60,000 nt of DNA from Rhizobium sp. CIAT894 (GTDB lineage: Bacteria > Pseudomonadota > Alphaproteobacteria > Rhizobiales > Rhizobiaceae): NCBI RefSeq assembly GCF_000172795.2, contig NZ_CP020947.1:1-60000 (forward strand), read 5' to 3'. Both the position numbers and the translations under genes were made by a program. The notes under the pieces are model-generated. The model ran no database searches, was not told where the DNA came from, and saw only the letters and a program-made list of their open reading frames with translations. Each line of letters begins with the position of its first letter. Position 1 is the stretch's first letter. Shown here piece by piece: positions 51,563 to 60,000 of this stretch.

Positions 51563-52975
51563 ATGGACATGCGTCCTGATCCCTTCGTTCCGCCGGCACC
51601 GCTGCCGCGCACCGTGCCGCCGAGCCGGCTTGATATCATCCGCATCATCTTGCGCAATCCGCTCGAGCTCTGGGGCGAACCGTCCTACACGCTGCCTTGG
51701 ATCAAGACGAGCTTCTTCGGTCAACATACCCTGATCGTCAACGATCCCGGCCTGATCAAGCATGTGCTGGTCGATAATGCCAGCAATTACCGCATGTCCG
51801 ACATACGCCAGTTGGTCTTGCGGCCGATCCTGCGCGACGGCCTGCTGACGGCGGAGGGCCAGGTCTGGAAACGGTCGCGAAAGGCGGTCGCCCCCGTTTT
51901 CACGCCGCGCCACGCCAAAGGTTTCGCCGGCCAGATGCTGCGGCAATCGGAAAATTATGTCGGCAAATATGAGGGTGCCGGTTCGGCGGGCCGGGTCTTC
52001 GATATCGCCAGTGATATGACCGACCTTACCTTTGCGATTCTTGCCGAAACGCTTTTCTCCGGCGAAATCGTTTCCTCGAGCGGCCATTTTGCCGACGATG
52101 TCAACCAGCTTCTCCACCGCATGGGCCGCGTCGACCCGATGGATCTGCTGCGTGCGCCCTCCTGGGTGCCGCGCCTCACCCGCATCGGCGGCCAGAAGGT
52201 GCTGGAGAAATTCAGGGCGATCGTGCGCGACACCATGGATATGCGTCTGGCGAAGATGAAGGCCGACCGCGCCGCCGCACCGGACGATTTTCTGACGCTG
52301 CTTCTGGAGCAGGCCGGCCCCGACGGACTCACCAAGGAGGAGATCGAGGACAATATCCTGACCTTCATCGGCGCTGGACACGAGACGACCGCGCGTGCAC
52401 TGGCCTGGACGCTCTATTGTGTGGCCAACAGCCCGCATATCCGCGAGGCGATGGAAACGGAAATCGACGCTGCTCTCGCAACCGGCGCCGAGCCGGTGGA
52501 ATGGCTGGATCTGATGCCGGTGACCCGGGCAGCCTTTGAAGAGGCTCTCAGGCTTTATCCGCCTGCCCCTTCGATCAATCGCGCCGCAATCGCCGATGAC
52601 GTCTGGACGAATGCGAAGGGCGAGAAGGTCGAAATACCGGCCGATATCACCGTGCTCATCATGCCCTGGACCCTGCATCGTCACGAACTCTACTGGGAAA
52701 AGCCGCGCGCCTATATGCCGGAACGGTTCCTGCCGGAAAATCGCGGCAGTATCGGCCGTTTCCAGTTCCTGCCGTTCGGCGCCGGCCCGCGCGTCTGCAT
52801 CGGCGCGACCTTCGCGCTGCAGGAGGCGGTAATCGCACTGGCGGTCATGATGCACCGGTTTCGCTTCGACCAGACGGAAACGACCCATCCCTGGCCGGTG
52901 CAGAAGCTGACGACGCAGCCGCAGAACGGGCTGCCGATGCGCGTGACGCCGCGCATAGTTTCCCGAGCGGCATAA
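51563..52975 (+). CDS. cytochrome P450
   Basis: The 470-residue monooxygenase has all landmarks: the I-helix oxygen site IGAGHETTA (near 269), ExxR in FEEALRLYPP (Glu327, Arg330), and the heme loop FLPFGAGPRVCIG with Cys412. It is soluble, with no membrane anchor. No ferredoxin or reductase gene is nearby, so its redox partner lies elsewhere. The substrate is unknown. ATG at 51563 is preferred over TTG at 51557 because AAAGG lies 8 bases upstream. It stands between the DUF1402 gene and glcB. Confidence 0.93.
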   Translation: MDMRPDPFVPPAPLPRTVPPSRLDIIRIILRNPLELWGEPSYTLPWIKTSFFGQHTLIVNDPGLIKHVLVDNASNYRMSDIRQLVLRPILRDGLLTAEGQVWKRSRKAVAPVFTPRHAKGFAGQMLRQSENYVGKYEGAGSAGRVFDIASDMTDLTFAILAETLFSGEIVSSSGHFADDVNQLLHRMGRVDPMDLLRAPSWVPRLTRIGGQKVLEKFRAIVRDTMDMRLAKMKADRAAAPDDFLTLLLEQAGPDGLTKEEIEDNILTFIGAGHETTARALAWTLYCVANSPHIREAMETEIDAALATGAEPVEWLDLMPVTRAAFEEALRLYPPAPSINRAAIADDVWTNAKGEKVEIPADITVLIMPWTLHRHELYWEKPRAYMPERFLPENRGSIGRFQFLPFGAGPRVCIGATFALQEAVIALAVMMHRFRFDQTETTHPWPVQKLTTQPQNGLPMRVTPRIVSRAA

Positions 52976-53060
52976 ATCTTTCGAATTATTGCGGAATTGA
53001 CTGTGAATGAAAGCCAGGCAAAGTGGCAGCATTCAAAGTCGTTGCCAGGGAGAATGCCGC

Positions 53061-55229
53061 ATGAGCCGCGTTGATAAGAACGGTCTTGCCATCGAAACCG
53101 TCCTCCATGATTTCCTGACCCGGGAGGTGCTGTCGGGGCTGGCGGTCGATGCGGACAAGTTCTTTGCCGATTTTTCGGCGATCGTTCATGATCTCGCGCC
53201 CAAGAATCGGGCGCTGTTGAAAAAACGCGACGAGCTGCAGTTCAAGATCGACGACTGGTATCGCCAGCACGGCGCTCCGACTGATATGGATGATTACCAA
53301 TCCTTCCTGCGCGGGATCGGCTATCTCCTGCCGGAGGGATCGGACTTCCAGGTTTCGACCCAGAATGTCGATCCCGAGATCGCCTCGATCGCCGGCCCGC
53401 AGCTGGTCGTTCCGGTCATGAACGCCCGCTATGCGCTCAATGCCGCCAATGCCCGCTGGGGCTCGCTCTATGATGCGCTCTATGGCACCGACGCCATTTC
53501 CGAAAGCGACGGCGCTGAAAAGGGCAAGGGTTACAATCCGAAGCGCGGCGAGAAGGTGATCGCCTGGGTGCGCGATTTCCTCGATATGGCGACGCCGCTG
53601 CAGGATAACAGTTGGAAGGACGTCGGCAGTCTGGTCGTCAAGGATGGAGCGCTCGCCATCAGATCGGTCGATGGAGAGCAGGCAATGCTGAAGGATGGGG
53701 GGCACTTTGCCGGCTATCGCGGCGATGCTGCCGCCCCGACGCACATTCTCCTGAGGAACAACGGCATCCATATCGAAATCGTCATCGATGCGACCACGGC
53801 GATCGGCAAATCCGATCCGGCTCACATTTCCGATGTCTGGCTGGAATCGGCGATCACCACCATCATGGACTGCGAAGATTCGATCGCCGCCGTCGATGCC
53901 GAGGACAAGGTCACCGTCTATCGCAACTGGCTCGGCCTGATGAAGGGCGACCTGCAGGAAGAAGTGGCAAAGGGTGGAACGAGTTTCGTCCGCAGGCTCA
54001 ACCCGGATCTGGACTATATCGGCCCGAACGGCGCCGCCTTCGAACTGCATCGCCGCTCGCTGATGCTGGTGCGCAATGTCGGCCACCTCATGACCAATCC
54101 GGCGATCCTCGACAGGGATGGGAACGAAGTGCCCGAAGGCATCATGGATGCCGTCATCACCGGCCTGATTGCCCTTTACGATATCGGCCCGGCCGGCCGG
54201 AACAAGAATTCCCGCGCCGGCTCCATGTATGTGGTCAAGCCGAAGATGCATGGGCCCGAGGAAGTCGCTTTCGCCGTCGAGATCTTCTCGCGGGTCGAAG
54301 ATGCGCTTGGGCTGCCGCGCAACACCATCAAGATGGGCATCATGGACGAGGAGCGCCGCACGACGGTCAACCTCAAGGAGTGCATTCGTGCTGCCCGCGA
54401 GCGCGTCGTCTTCATCAACACCGGCTTCCTCGATCGCACCGGCGACGAGATCCACACCTCGATGGAAGCAGGCCCGATGATCCGCAAGGGCGACATGCGC
54501 CAGGCAGCCTGGATTTCGGCTTATGAGAATTGGAACGTCGACATCGGCCTTGAATGCGGCCTTTCCGGCCATGCCCAGATCGGCAAGGGCATGTGGGCGA
54601 TGCCGGATCTGATGGCGGCGATGCTGGAACAGAAGATCGCCCACCCGAAGGCCGGCGCCAACACCGCCTGGGTTCCGTCGCCGACGGCGGCCACCCTGCA
54701 CGCCACCCATTATCACCGGGTCAATGTCGCCCGGGTTCAGCAGGGACTGAAGGACCGGGCCCGTGCCAAGCTGTCCGACATCCTCTCCGTACCGGTTGCG
54801 GTGCGGCCGAACTGGACAGCGGAGGAAATCCAGCGCGAACTCGACAACAATGCCCAGGGTATCCTCGGCTACGTCGTGCGCTGGGTCGATCAGGGTGTCG
54901 GTTGCTCGAAAGTGCCTGACATCAACAATGTCGGGCTGATGGAAGACCGCGCCACATTGCGCATTTCGGCCCAGCACATGGCCAACTGGCTGCATCACGC
55001 GGTCGTCACCGAGGCGCAGATCGTCGAAACGATGAAGCGCATGGCCGCCATCGTCGACCGGCAGAACGAGCAGGACCCCGCCTATCGGCCGATGGCCGGC
55101 AATTTCGACGGCTCGATCGCCTTTCAGGCCGCCCTCGATCTCGTCTTGAAGGGCAGGGAGCAGCCGAGCGGCTATACCGAGCCGGTGCTTCACCGTCGCC
55201 GCCTTGAGCTCAAGGCGCAGGCCGGTTGA
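53061..55229 (+). CDS. glcB: malate synthase G
   Basis: The 722-residue monomeric enzyme condenses glyoxylate and acetyl-CoA to malate. Active-site segments include [15 protein letters not shown] (metal aspartate and glutamate), [17 protein letters not shown], and [13 protein letters not shown]. Length is normal for the G isoform, which is distinct from the A form. AGGGAGA precedes ATG at 53061. An open extension to 53007 lacks homology. Isocitrate lyase is not in the window. A bidirectional terminator follows. Confidence 0.97.
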   Translation: MSRVDKNGLAIETVLHDFLTREVLSGLAVDADKFFADFSAIVHDLAPKNRALLKKRDELQFKIDDWYRQHGAPTDMDDYQSFLRGIGYLLPEGSDFQVSTQNVDPEIASIAGPQLVVPVMNARYALNAANARWGSLYDALYGTDAISESDGAEKGKGYNPKRGEKVIAWVRDFLDMATPLQDNSWKDVGSLVVKDGALAIRSVDGEQAMLKDGGHFAGYRGDAAAPTHILLRNNGIHIEIVIDATTAIGKSDPAHISDVWLESAITTIMDCEDSIAAVDAEDKVTVYRNWLGLMKGDLQEEVAKGGTSFVRRLNPDLDYIGPNGAAFELHRRSLMLVRNVGHLMTNPAILDRDGNEVPEGIMDAVITGLIALYDIGPAGRNKNSRAGSMYVVKPKMHGPEEVAFAVEIFSRVEDALGLPRNTIKMGIMDEERRTTVNLKECIRAARERVVFINTGFLDRTGDEIHTSMEAGPMIRKGDMRQAAWISAYENWNVDIGLECGLSGHAQIGKGMWAMPDLMAAMLEQKIAHPKAGANTAWVPSPTAATLHATHYHRVNVARVQQGLKDRARAKLSDILSVPVAVRPNWTAEEIQRELDNNAQGILGYVVRWVDQGVGCSKVPDINNVGLMEDRATLRISAQHMANWLHHAVVTEAQIVETMKRMAAIVDRQNEQDPAYRPMAGNFDGSIAFQAALDLVLKGREQPSGYTEPVLHRRRLELKAQAG

Positions 55230-55234
55230 AATAT

Positions 55235-55271
55235 AAAAGGCCGCCGAAACGATGTTCCGGCGGCCTTTTTT
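55235..55271. terminator. bidirectional terminator between glcB and the L,D-transpeptidase
   Basis: AAAAGGCCGCCG (55235-55246) and CGGCGGCCTTTT (55258-55269) form a 12-bp perfect stem with an 11-base loop and T runs on both strands, between convergent genes. Confidence 0.92.
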
Positions 55272-55292
55272 ATATCGAATTCGGTCTCTACC

Positions 55293-55976
55293 TTACTGGA
55301 TGACGATGACCTTGGACGTGCCCTTGCCGGGACGGACGCGGCTGTAGAGGTCGATGACGTCCTGGTTCATCAGGCGAATGCATCCCGAGGAAGCAGCGGT
55401 GCCGATCGAGGCCCATTCCGGCGTGCCGTGCAGGCGGAACAGCGTGTCCTTGCCGTCCTCGTTGAAGAGATACATGGCGCGTGCGCCGAGCGGATTGGTG
55501 AGACCGGGACCCATGCCGTCTTCAACATATTTGGCGACGTCAGGGCGGCGTTCAGCCATTTCCTTCGGCGGGTGCCAGGTCGGCCATTCCTGCTTCCAGG
55601 CGACGTAGGCGGTGCCGGCCCATGCGAAGCCCTGCTTGCCGACGCCGATGCCGTAGCGCATCGCCTTGCCGTTGGCGAGGATATAATAGAGGAAGCGCTC
55701 GCGTGTATTGACGATGATCGTGCCGGGACGCTCCGTGGTCTGGTAGCTGACAACCTGGCGGCGGAACTGCGGCTTGACCCTGTCGATCGGGATCGCCGGC
55801 AGAGAGTATCCGGCATCCTTCGTCACGCCATAGGCGTCGTTGAAGATTTGAGCTGTCTGTACCGTTGGGCCTGCGCCCTTGTCGTCGACGGATGCGCTAT
55901 CGGAACTGGTGGAGCAGCCGGCCAGTGCTAGCGTTGTCAGCAGGCCAAATACAGGGAATGCATTGCGGATGCGCAT
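55293..55976 (-). CDS. L,D-transpeptidase lipoprotein (YkuD domain)
   Basis: The 227-residue protein has a lipoprotein signal (LLTTLALAGC, lipid-modified Cys21) and a YkuD domain with the catalytic His183 and Cys199 in SSGCIRLMNQD. Such enzymes form 3-3 crosslinks in peptidoglycan or attach proteins to it. Rhizobiales rely heavily on them for polar growth. ATG at 55976 is chosen because it gives the proper signal. An in-frame start at 56024 would add 16 residues before it. Confidence 0.93.
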   Translation of the reverse strand: MRIRNAFPVFGLLTTLALAGCSTSSDSASVDDKGAGPTVQTAQIFNDAYGVTKDAGYSLPAIPIDRVKPQFRRQVVSYQTTERPGTIIVNTRERFLYYILANGKAMRYGIGVGKQGFAWAGTAYVAWKQEWPTWHPPKEMAERRPDVAKYVEDGMGPGLTNPLGARAMYLFNEDGKDTLFRLHGTPEWASIGTAASSGCIRLMNQDVIDLYSRVRPGKGTSKVIVIQ

Positions 55977-56156
55977 AGATGACTCTTGAAGTTTTGGGGC
56001 AGGGAGAAACAGTCTTTCGACCATCGTTGATTATGGTTTATTTTCGATTAACTTGCGCTTTGCAAGGCTACTGCGGCGCGACAAATCCGTCTGCGGCGCA
56101 AATTAGAAGCGCATGGTTTTTTTGCAACAACACGCTAGCCCCTGCGATGGTTATCC

Positions 56157-56651
56157 ATGACGATTTTGAGCGTTTACAATAACAATCCGTTAATCGACGG
56201 CCGGCAATCGGATCGGGCCATGATGGTGCGGCGGGGAACGCAGATTTTACTGCATGAAATGCGCCATGCCGTGCTGCCTGAACTGCCGCTGGCCAGCGGC
56301 CGCCGTGCCGATTTGATCACGCTTTCGGAAAAGGGCGAGGTCTGGATCATCGAAATCAAGACGTCGATCGAGGATTTCCGGGTGGATCGCAAATGGCCGG
56401 AATACAGGCTGCATTGCGACCGCCTGTTCTTCGCGACCCACAAGGATGTGCCGCTCGACATCTTTCCCGAGGAGTGCGGGCTCTTCCTGTCGGACGGTTA
56501 TGGCGCCCACATGATTCGCGAGGCGCCGGAACACCGCATGGCGCCCGCCACACGCAAATCCGTCACGCTCAATTTCTCTCGCGCCGCCGCGCAACGGCTG
56601 ATGATGGCCGAATGGGCAAGCGGAAAGCCGTTTACCGTGGATGATGTCTAG
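56157..56651 (+). CDS. mmcB: MmcB-family DNA repair protein
   Basis: The 164-residue protein matches MmcB (formerly DUF2466-like PD-(D/E)XK), reported in Caulobacter to help damage-induced mutagenesis. The nuclease core shows Glu34, then Asp52 in RRADLITL and Glu66-x-Lys68 in IIEIKTS. In Caulobacter it is in the SOS regulon. No GTTC-N7-GTTC box was seen in the 180 bases upstream here. The ATG at 56157 has a weak ribosome-binding site. An intergenic repeat starts immediately after the stop. Confidence 0.88.
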   Translation: MTILSVYNNNPLIDGRQSDRAMMVRRGTQILLHEMRHAVLPELPLASGRRADLITLSEKGEVWIIEIKTSIEDFRVDRKWPEYRLHCDRLFFATHKDVPLDIFPEECGLFLSDGYGAHMIREAPEHRMAPATRKSVTLNFSRAAAQRLMMAEWASGKPFTVDDV

Positions 56652-56652
56652 A

Positions 56653-56720
56653 GCAATTCCAGGAAAAGTGCGAAGCCGTTTTCCCAAGCAAAGCGTGAGG
56701 CGCTTTTGCCGGGAATTGCG
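56653..56720 (+). repeat. rhizobial palindromic intergenic repeat, copy B
   Basis: A 68-base element aligned without gaps to 41573-41640 (about 60 matches by eye). It has the same inverted ends GCAATTCC / GGAATTGC. It lies one base after mmcB and 25 bases before the end of actR, between convergent genes. Confidence 0.85.
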
Positions 56721-56745
56721 TAAAAACAAAAAAGTTGGAGCGGTT

Positions 56746-57324
56746 CTATTTCGGCGCGCGTTTGGCAAGGATGCGCTGCAGCGTCCGCCGGTGCATGTTG
56801 AGCCGGCGCGCCGTTTCCGAAACATTGCGCTCGCACATTTCATAGACCCGCTGAATGTGCTCCCAGCGCACCCGGTCAGCCGACATCGGGTTCTCGGGAA
56901 GCTCCGCCTTTTCGCCGGCCCGCTGCGTCAACGCCGAAAACACGTCGTCGGCATCCGCGGGCTTTGCCAGGTAATCGACGGCGCCGAGTTTCACGGCCGT
57001 CACCGCCGTTGCGATATTGCCGTAGCCGGTCAGCACGATGATCCTGGTGTCGTCGCGCTTCTGGCGGATGGCTTCGATGACGTCGAGCCCGTTGCCATCG
57101 CCGAGCCGAAGATCGACCACCGCGTATTTCGGCGGGCGGCCTTTCGATTTCGCGACGCCTTCCGCCACTGATTCGGCCGTCTCGACCTGGAAGCCGCGCG
57201 TCTCCATCGCCCGGGCGAGGCGGCGCAGGAACGGTCCGTCGTCGTCGACGATCAGCAGGCTGGCGTCAGGGCCGATATGGTCTTCATCAGACGCCGCGAA
57301 ATTTTCATGATTCTGTTCTGTCAT
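56746..57324 (-). CDS. actR: ActR/RegA/PrrA response regulator
   Basis: The 192-residue regulator has a receiver (Asp71 in YAVVDLRLGDGNG, acidic pair in IVDDDG, Lys in LAKPAD) and a C-terminal Fis-type helix-turn-helix (NVSETARRLNMHRRTLQRIL). ActR-ActS (RegA-RegB) responds to redox state and acid, and controls respiration, carbon and nitrogen fixation in alphaproteobacteria. It lies 67 bases after actS on the same strand. Confidence 0.95.
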   Translation of the reverse strand: MTEQNHENFAASDEDHIGPDASLLIVDDDGPFLRRLARAMETRGFQVETAESVAEGVAKSKGRPPKYAVVDLRLGDGNGLDVIEAIRQKRDDTRIIVLTGYGNIATAVTAVKLGAVDYLAKPADADDVFSALTQRAGEKAELPENPMSADRVRWEHIQRVYEMCERNVSETARRLNMHRRTLQRILAKRAPK

Positions 57325-57391
57325 CGTCTCGGTCCCGGCGGCTCAACGCCCGATCTGTGTCAACCGCTCTATTCTGTTTATGCCGACAAAG

Positions 57392-58702
57392 TCATTTTGT
57401 CGAATTTGCGTCGATCAGCATGCGCGGCCATTCGATTCGGATCCGTGCGCCCGCACTGTCCGGGTCGCGATTCTCGAAGATCAGCGATGCCCCGGAGCGC
57501 TCCAGCAGCGTCTTGGCGATGAAAAGCCCGAGACCGAGGCCGCCGGCCGTATCCTCCTTCTGCCTTTTGGTCACATAAGGCTCGCCGATCCGGGTCAGAA
57601 TGTCGGGAGCATAGCCGTTGCCGTCGTCCTCGATGACGATCAGCACTTTATCGTGATCATGCTCGACGGTGACGATCACTCTCTCCCGCGCATAATCGAC
57701 GGCGTTTTCGATCAGATTGCCAAGCCCGTACATGATGCCGGCGTTGCGGTCGGTCACCGGCTCGTCCTTGCGCGGGCTCTTTTCGATCAGCTCCAGCGTG
57801 ATGCCGAATTCCCGGTGTGGTGCCACGATCTCCTCGATCATCGAGGAAAGCGGCAGGCGGCGCATATGTGCCTCGCCTTCGGAGGAGAGCGTCGTCAGCC
57901 GCCGCAGGATGTCACGGCAGCGTTCGCTCTGGCTGCGCAGCAGCATCACGTCCTCGCGGAAACGATCGTCGTCTTTGAGTTCTCGCTCCATTTCCTTGGC
58001 GACGACGCTGATCGTCGCGAGCGGCGTGCCGAGCTCGTGTGCGGCTGCGGCCGCCAGTCCGTCGAGCTGCGAAAGATGTTTTTCCCGCTGCAGCACCAGT
58101 TCGGTCGCTGCCAGCGCATCGGCAAGCTGGCTCGCCTCCATCGACACCCGATAGGCGTAGAAGGCGGCGAAGGCCATCGTCGAGGCGATCGAGCACCAGA
58201 CACCGAACTGCATGACATTGTGGACGTTGATCTCGACGCCGTCGAACCACGGCAGCGGAAAGGGCGAAAAGGCAAGCACCGTGATGCAGACCATCGCAAA
58301 GCCGATCAACGCCGTGCTGTAGCGGATCGGCTGCGAAGCAAAGGAAATGATAACCGGCACGCAGACAAGCGCTGCGAACGGATTGGCAAGGCCGCCGGTG
58401 ATGAAGAGCAGCGCGCAGAGCTGCAGAAGATCGAAGCCAAGCAGCGCAAAGGCGGCCGGCGGCTCCAGCCGGTGAGTCGGCGGATAGCGGATCGTCAGGT
58501 AGAAATTTACCCAGGCAAGGGCAGCGATCAGCGATGAGCTGGCAATCAGAGGCAAGGGAAATTTCAGCCAGAAGGCGACGATGAATACTGTCAGCGCCTG
58601 CCCGCCGACGGCAAGCCAGCGCAGCCGCACCAGCGTCTGCAGGCGCAGCCTGCGGCTATTGTGCCGGTCCTCGCGCGTATGGCTTTCCGTCTTGTCGATC
58701 AT
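57392..58702 (-). CDS. actS: ActS/RegB/PrrB redox sensor kinase
   Basis: The 436-residue kinase has about six membrane helices (residues 30-185). The ubiquinone-binding heptapeptide GGLANPF is at 103-109, the phospho-acceptor His222 in AAAAHELGTPLAT, and Cys262 in SERCRDILRR corresponds to the redox-active cysteine of RegB. The ATPase domain shows LGNLIENAVDY and GGLGLGLFIAK. All redox elements known from Rhodobacter RegB are kept. It lies 24 bases after the hrpB stop and precedes actR. Confidence 0.95.
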   Translation of the reverse strand: MIDKTESHTREDRHNSRRLRLQTLVRLRWLAVGGQALTVFIVAFWLKFPLPLIASSSLIAALAWVNFYLTIRYPPTHRLEPPAAFALLGFDLLQLCALLFITGGLANPFAALVCVPVIISFASQPIRYSTALIGFAMVCITVLAFSPFPLPWFDGVEINVHNVMQFGVWCSIASTMAFAAFYAYRVSMEASQLADALAATELVLQREKHLSQLDGLAAAAAHELGTPLATISVVAKEMERELKDDDRFREDVMLLRSQSERCRDILRRLTTLSSEGEAHMRRLPLSSMIEEIVAPHREFGITLELIEKSPRKDEPVTDRNAGIMYGLGNLIENAVDYARERVIVTVEHDHDKVLIVIEDDGNGYAPDILTRIGEPYVTKRQKEDTAGGLGLGLFIAKTLLERSGASLIFENRDPDSAGARIRIEWPRMLIDANSTK

Positions 58703-58726
58703 GCCGGGAGGCTCCCTGAATGGCTC

Positions 58727-60000
58727 TCATGTATCACGCGGCTTCGCCCGTGTCGTCGGCAACGCCTCTTCCGGCCGCTCCGGCCAGGGATGCCGGGGGT
58801 AGCGGCCGCGCATATCGGCGCGCACGTCCCTCCACGAGCCGGCCCAGAAGCCCGGCAGGTCGCGTGTCGTCTGGATAGGCCGATGCGCCGGCGAGGTGAG
58901 TTCGAGCAGCAGCGGCAGGCGGCCTCCGGCGATCGCCGGGTGCTGCTTCAACCCGAACAGCTCCTGTACGCGGATCGTCAGCACCGGCTCCTCGCCCTCA
59001 TATTGGATCGGATGCCTTTGGCCGGTCGGCGCTTCGAAATGGGTCGGGGCAAGCCGGCTAAGGTCGCGTTGCAACTCGTGCGGCACCAACGACATCAGCC
59101 CGTTGGAAAGCCCGCCCGCGGAAATCTCCGAAAGGCCGCGCGCCTCGGCCTGGAAGGGTGCGAACCAGTCGTCCAGCCGGGAAAGCAGCGCATCGTCGCC
59201 GACATCGGGCCAGGGGTCGCCGATCGTTCGGTGAAGAAACCCGATCCGCTCGCGAAGTTGCACGGCCTCCTTCGAGAAGGCAAGCTGATCGAGCCCCAGT
59301 TCGCGTACGCCCTCTACCAGCGCTTCAGTGACCGCGGCCCCGGAAGGTCGCGGCAAAGGCGTCTCGTCGAAGACGATCGCGCCGAGCCGGGTTGCCCGCC
59401 GCGCCCTGACTTGCCGGCTTTGCCGGTCGAAGAAGATCTGATCGCCGCTTTTGATCTCGCCGGGCAGTTCGGTTTCGATATCGCCGCGCGTCACCTCGGC
59501 CGCCGCCAGAACCCGGGCCTGCGCCGCCCGTCCGGTGAGATCGGCAATGACAAGCATCTGGCTGCCGGCCAGCCTCTCGGTTTCCGGCAGTTCCGCGCCG
59601 CGCCCGTTCGCCATGACGAATCGGCCGCGCCCGCCGCGCTGCAGCGCGATTCGATCCGGGAATGCATGCAGCAGCAACTGGCCGGCAAGCGCCGGCGCCG
59701 TTGCGGCAACCGTGTCGAGACCGCTCGCCAGCCGCCCCGCCAGTCGCCGCGAGGCATCGGCTCTTTCGCCGCGCTCGGCCTTGAAGCGCCGCAGCCGGTC
59801 CTCGATATCGACGCTCGTTCCGCCAAGCCCCTGTTCGGTGAGAAGCACTGATATCATCGCCGCGTCCCTGGCGTAGCCGGCTTCTCCCGCCGAGACGACC
59901 ATGGCGGCAAGCCGCGGCGGCAGCGCCAGATCGCGCATCACCTTGCCGCGTGCCGTCAACGCTCCATCCTTGTCGAGCGCGCCGAGCTGGCCAAGCAGTG
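58727..60000 (-). CDS. hrpB: ATP-dependent helicase HrpB, C-terminal part
   Basis: The gene runs off the right edge. About 424 residues of the C-terminal half are visible. The reading frame continues to 60000 with GALDKDGALTARGKVMRDL, typical of the winged-helix region after the helicase core. The rest is the HrpB-specific C-terminal domain, ending with RDLPGFWAGSWRDVRADMRG-type text (YPRHPWPE). HrpB is a DEAH-box RNA-helicase-like protein of uncertain substrate. It is upstream of actS on the same strand, perhaps in one transcript. Confidence 0.92.
   Translation of the reverse strand, partial: LLGQLGALDKDGALTARGKVMRDLALPPRLAAMVVSAGEAGYARDAAMISVLLTEQGLGGTSVDIEDRLRRFKAERGERADASRRLAGRLASGLDTVAATAPALAGQLLLHAFPDRIALQRGGRGRFVMANGRGAELPETERLAGSQMLVIADLTGRAAQARVLAAAEVTRGDIETELPGEIKSGDQIFFDRQSRQVRARRATRLGAIVFDETPLPRPSGAAVTEALVEGVRELGLDQLAFSKEAVQLRERIGFLHRTIGDPWPDVGDDALLSRLDDWFAPFQAEARGLSEISAGGLSNGLMSLVPHELQRDLSRLAPTHFEAPTGQRHPIQYEGEEPVLTIRVQELFGLKQHPAIAGGRLPLLLELTSPAHRPIQTTRDLPGFWAGSWRDVRADMRGRYPRHPWPERPEEALPTTRAKPRDT

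Noticed and set aside
55977..56156. SOS (LexA) box before mmcB
   Set aside because: Neither GTTC-N7-GTTC nor GAAC-N7-GAAC was found by eye in the upstream region.

Overview
The window looks like a chromosomal segment from a Rhizobium-type alphaproteobacterium (R. etli / R. leguminosarum group). The basis is high GC, rhizobial protein families (ChvG-ChvI, ActS-ActR, a short HPr kinase, DUF1402, DUF2852), heavy use of GTG and TTG starts, and rhizobial intergenic palindromic repeats. Genus is an inference; species cannot be fixed from this alone. It is core chromosome: no insertion sequences, prophage, CRISPR arrays, tRNAs or rRNAs were seen.

The left edge appears to be the replication origin. 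Positions 1-401 hold an AT-rich stretch, four DnaA-box-like sites and several GANTC sites. Two parS-like 16-mers lie at 1852-1867 and 41655-41670. From the origin rightward the + strand carries a PPDK-regulatory (DUF299) gene, maf, aroE, coaE and dnaQ in an overlapping run, then secB and fxsA on the - strand. A second + strand run follows: Tim44-like gene, mltA, smr, an XRE regulator and gyrB.

From 10.7 to 16.7 kb is a mixed metabolic and stress block: nitroreductase plus DUF2218 divergent from a glutathionyl-hydroquinone reductase-like GST, an FAH-family hydrolase, phaZ, DUF2852 and a YgjP-type metallopeptidase. Then comes trpF-trpB-trpA-accD-folC (16.8-21.9 kb).

From 22 to 39.6 kb everything is on the - strand. 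In transcription order it reads chvI, chvG, hprK, EIIA-Man, HPr, ahcY, terminator, divL, tsaE-amgK fusion, murU-like, addB, addA, trxA. This joins envelope and acid sensing (ChvGI) to a regulatory PTS branch, SAH recycling, a DivL-type cell-cycle kinase with tyrosine at the usual histidine position, cell-wall sugar salvage and double-strand break repair.

From 39.9 kb: pckA, arfB and alkB on +; then the histidine cluster on - (hisB, DUF2628, hisH, two unknown genes, hisA, hisF, hisE, coaA); hslV-hslU on +; a DUF1402 exported protein; a cytochrome P450; malate synthase G; and a - strand L,D-transpeptidase. The right end holds mmcB (+) and the - strand run hrpB (cut by the window edge), actS, actR.

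No clearly new multi-gene system was found. The most interesting points are the oriC/parS landscape, the DivL homologue, the TsaE-AmgK fusion beside a MurU-like gene, lysozyme-like motifs in DUF1402, an AccD lacking most zinc ligands, two unknown genes inside the his cluster, and several palindromic candidate operators (ahcY, pckA, DUF2218).
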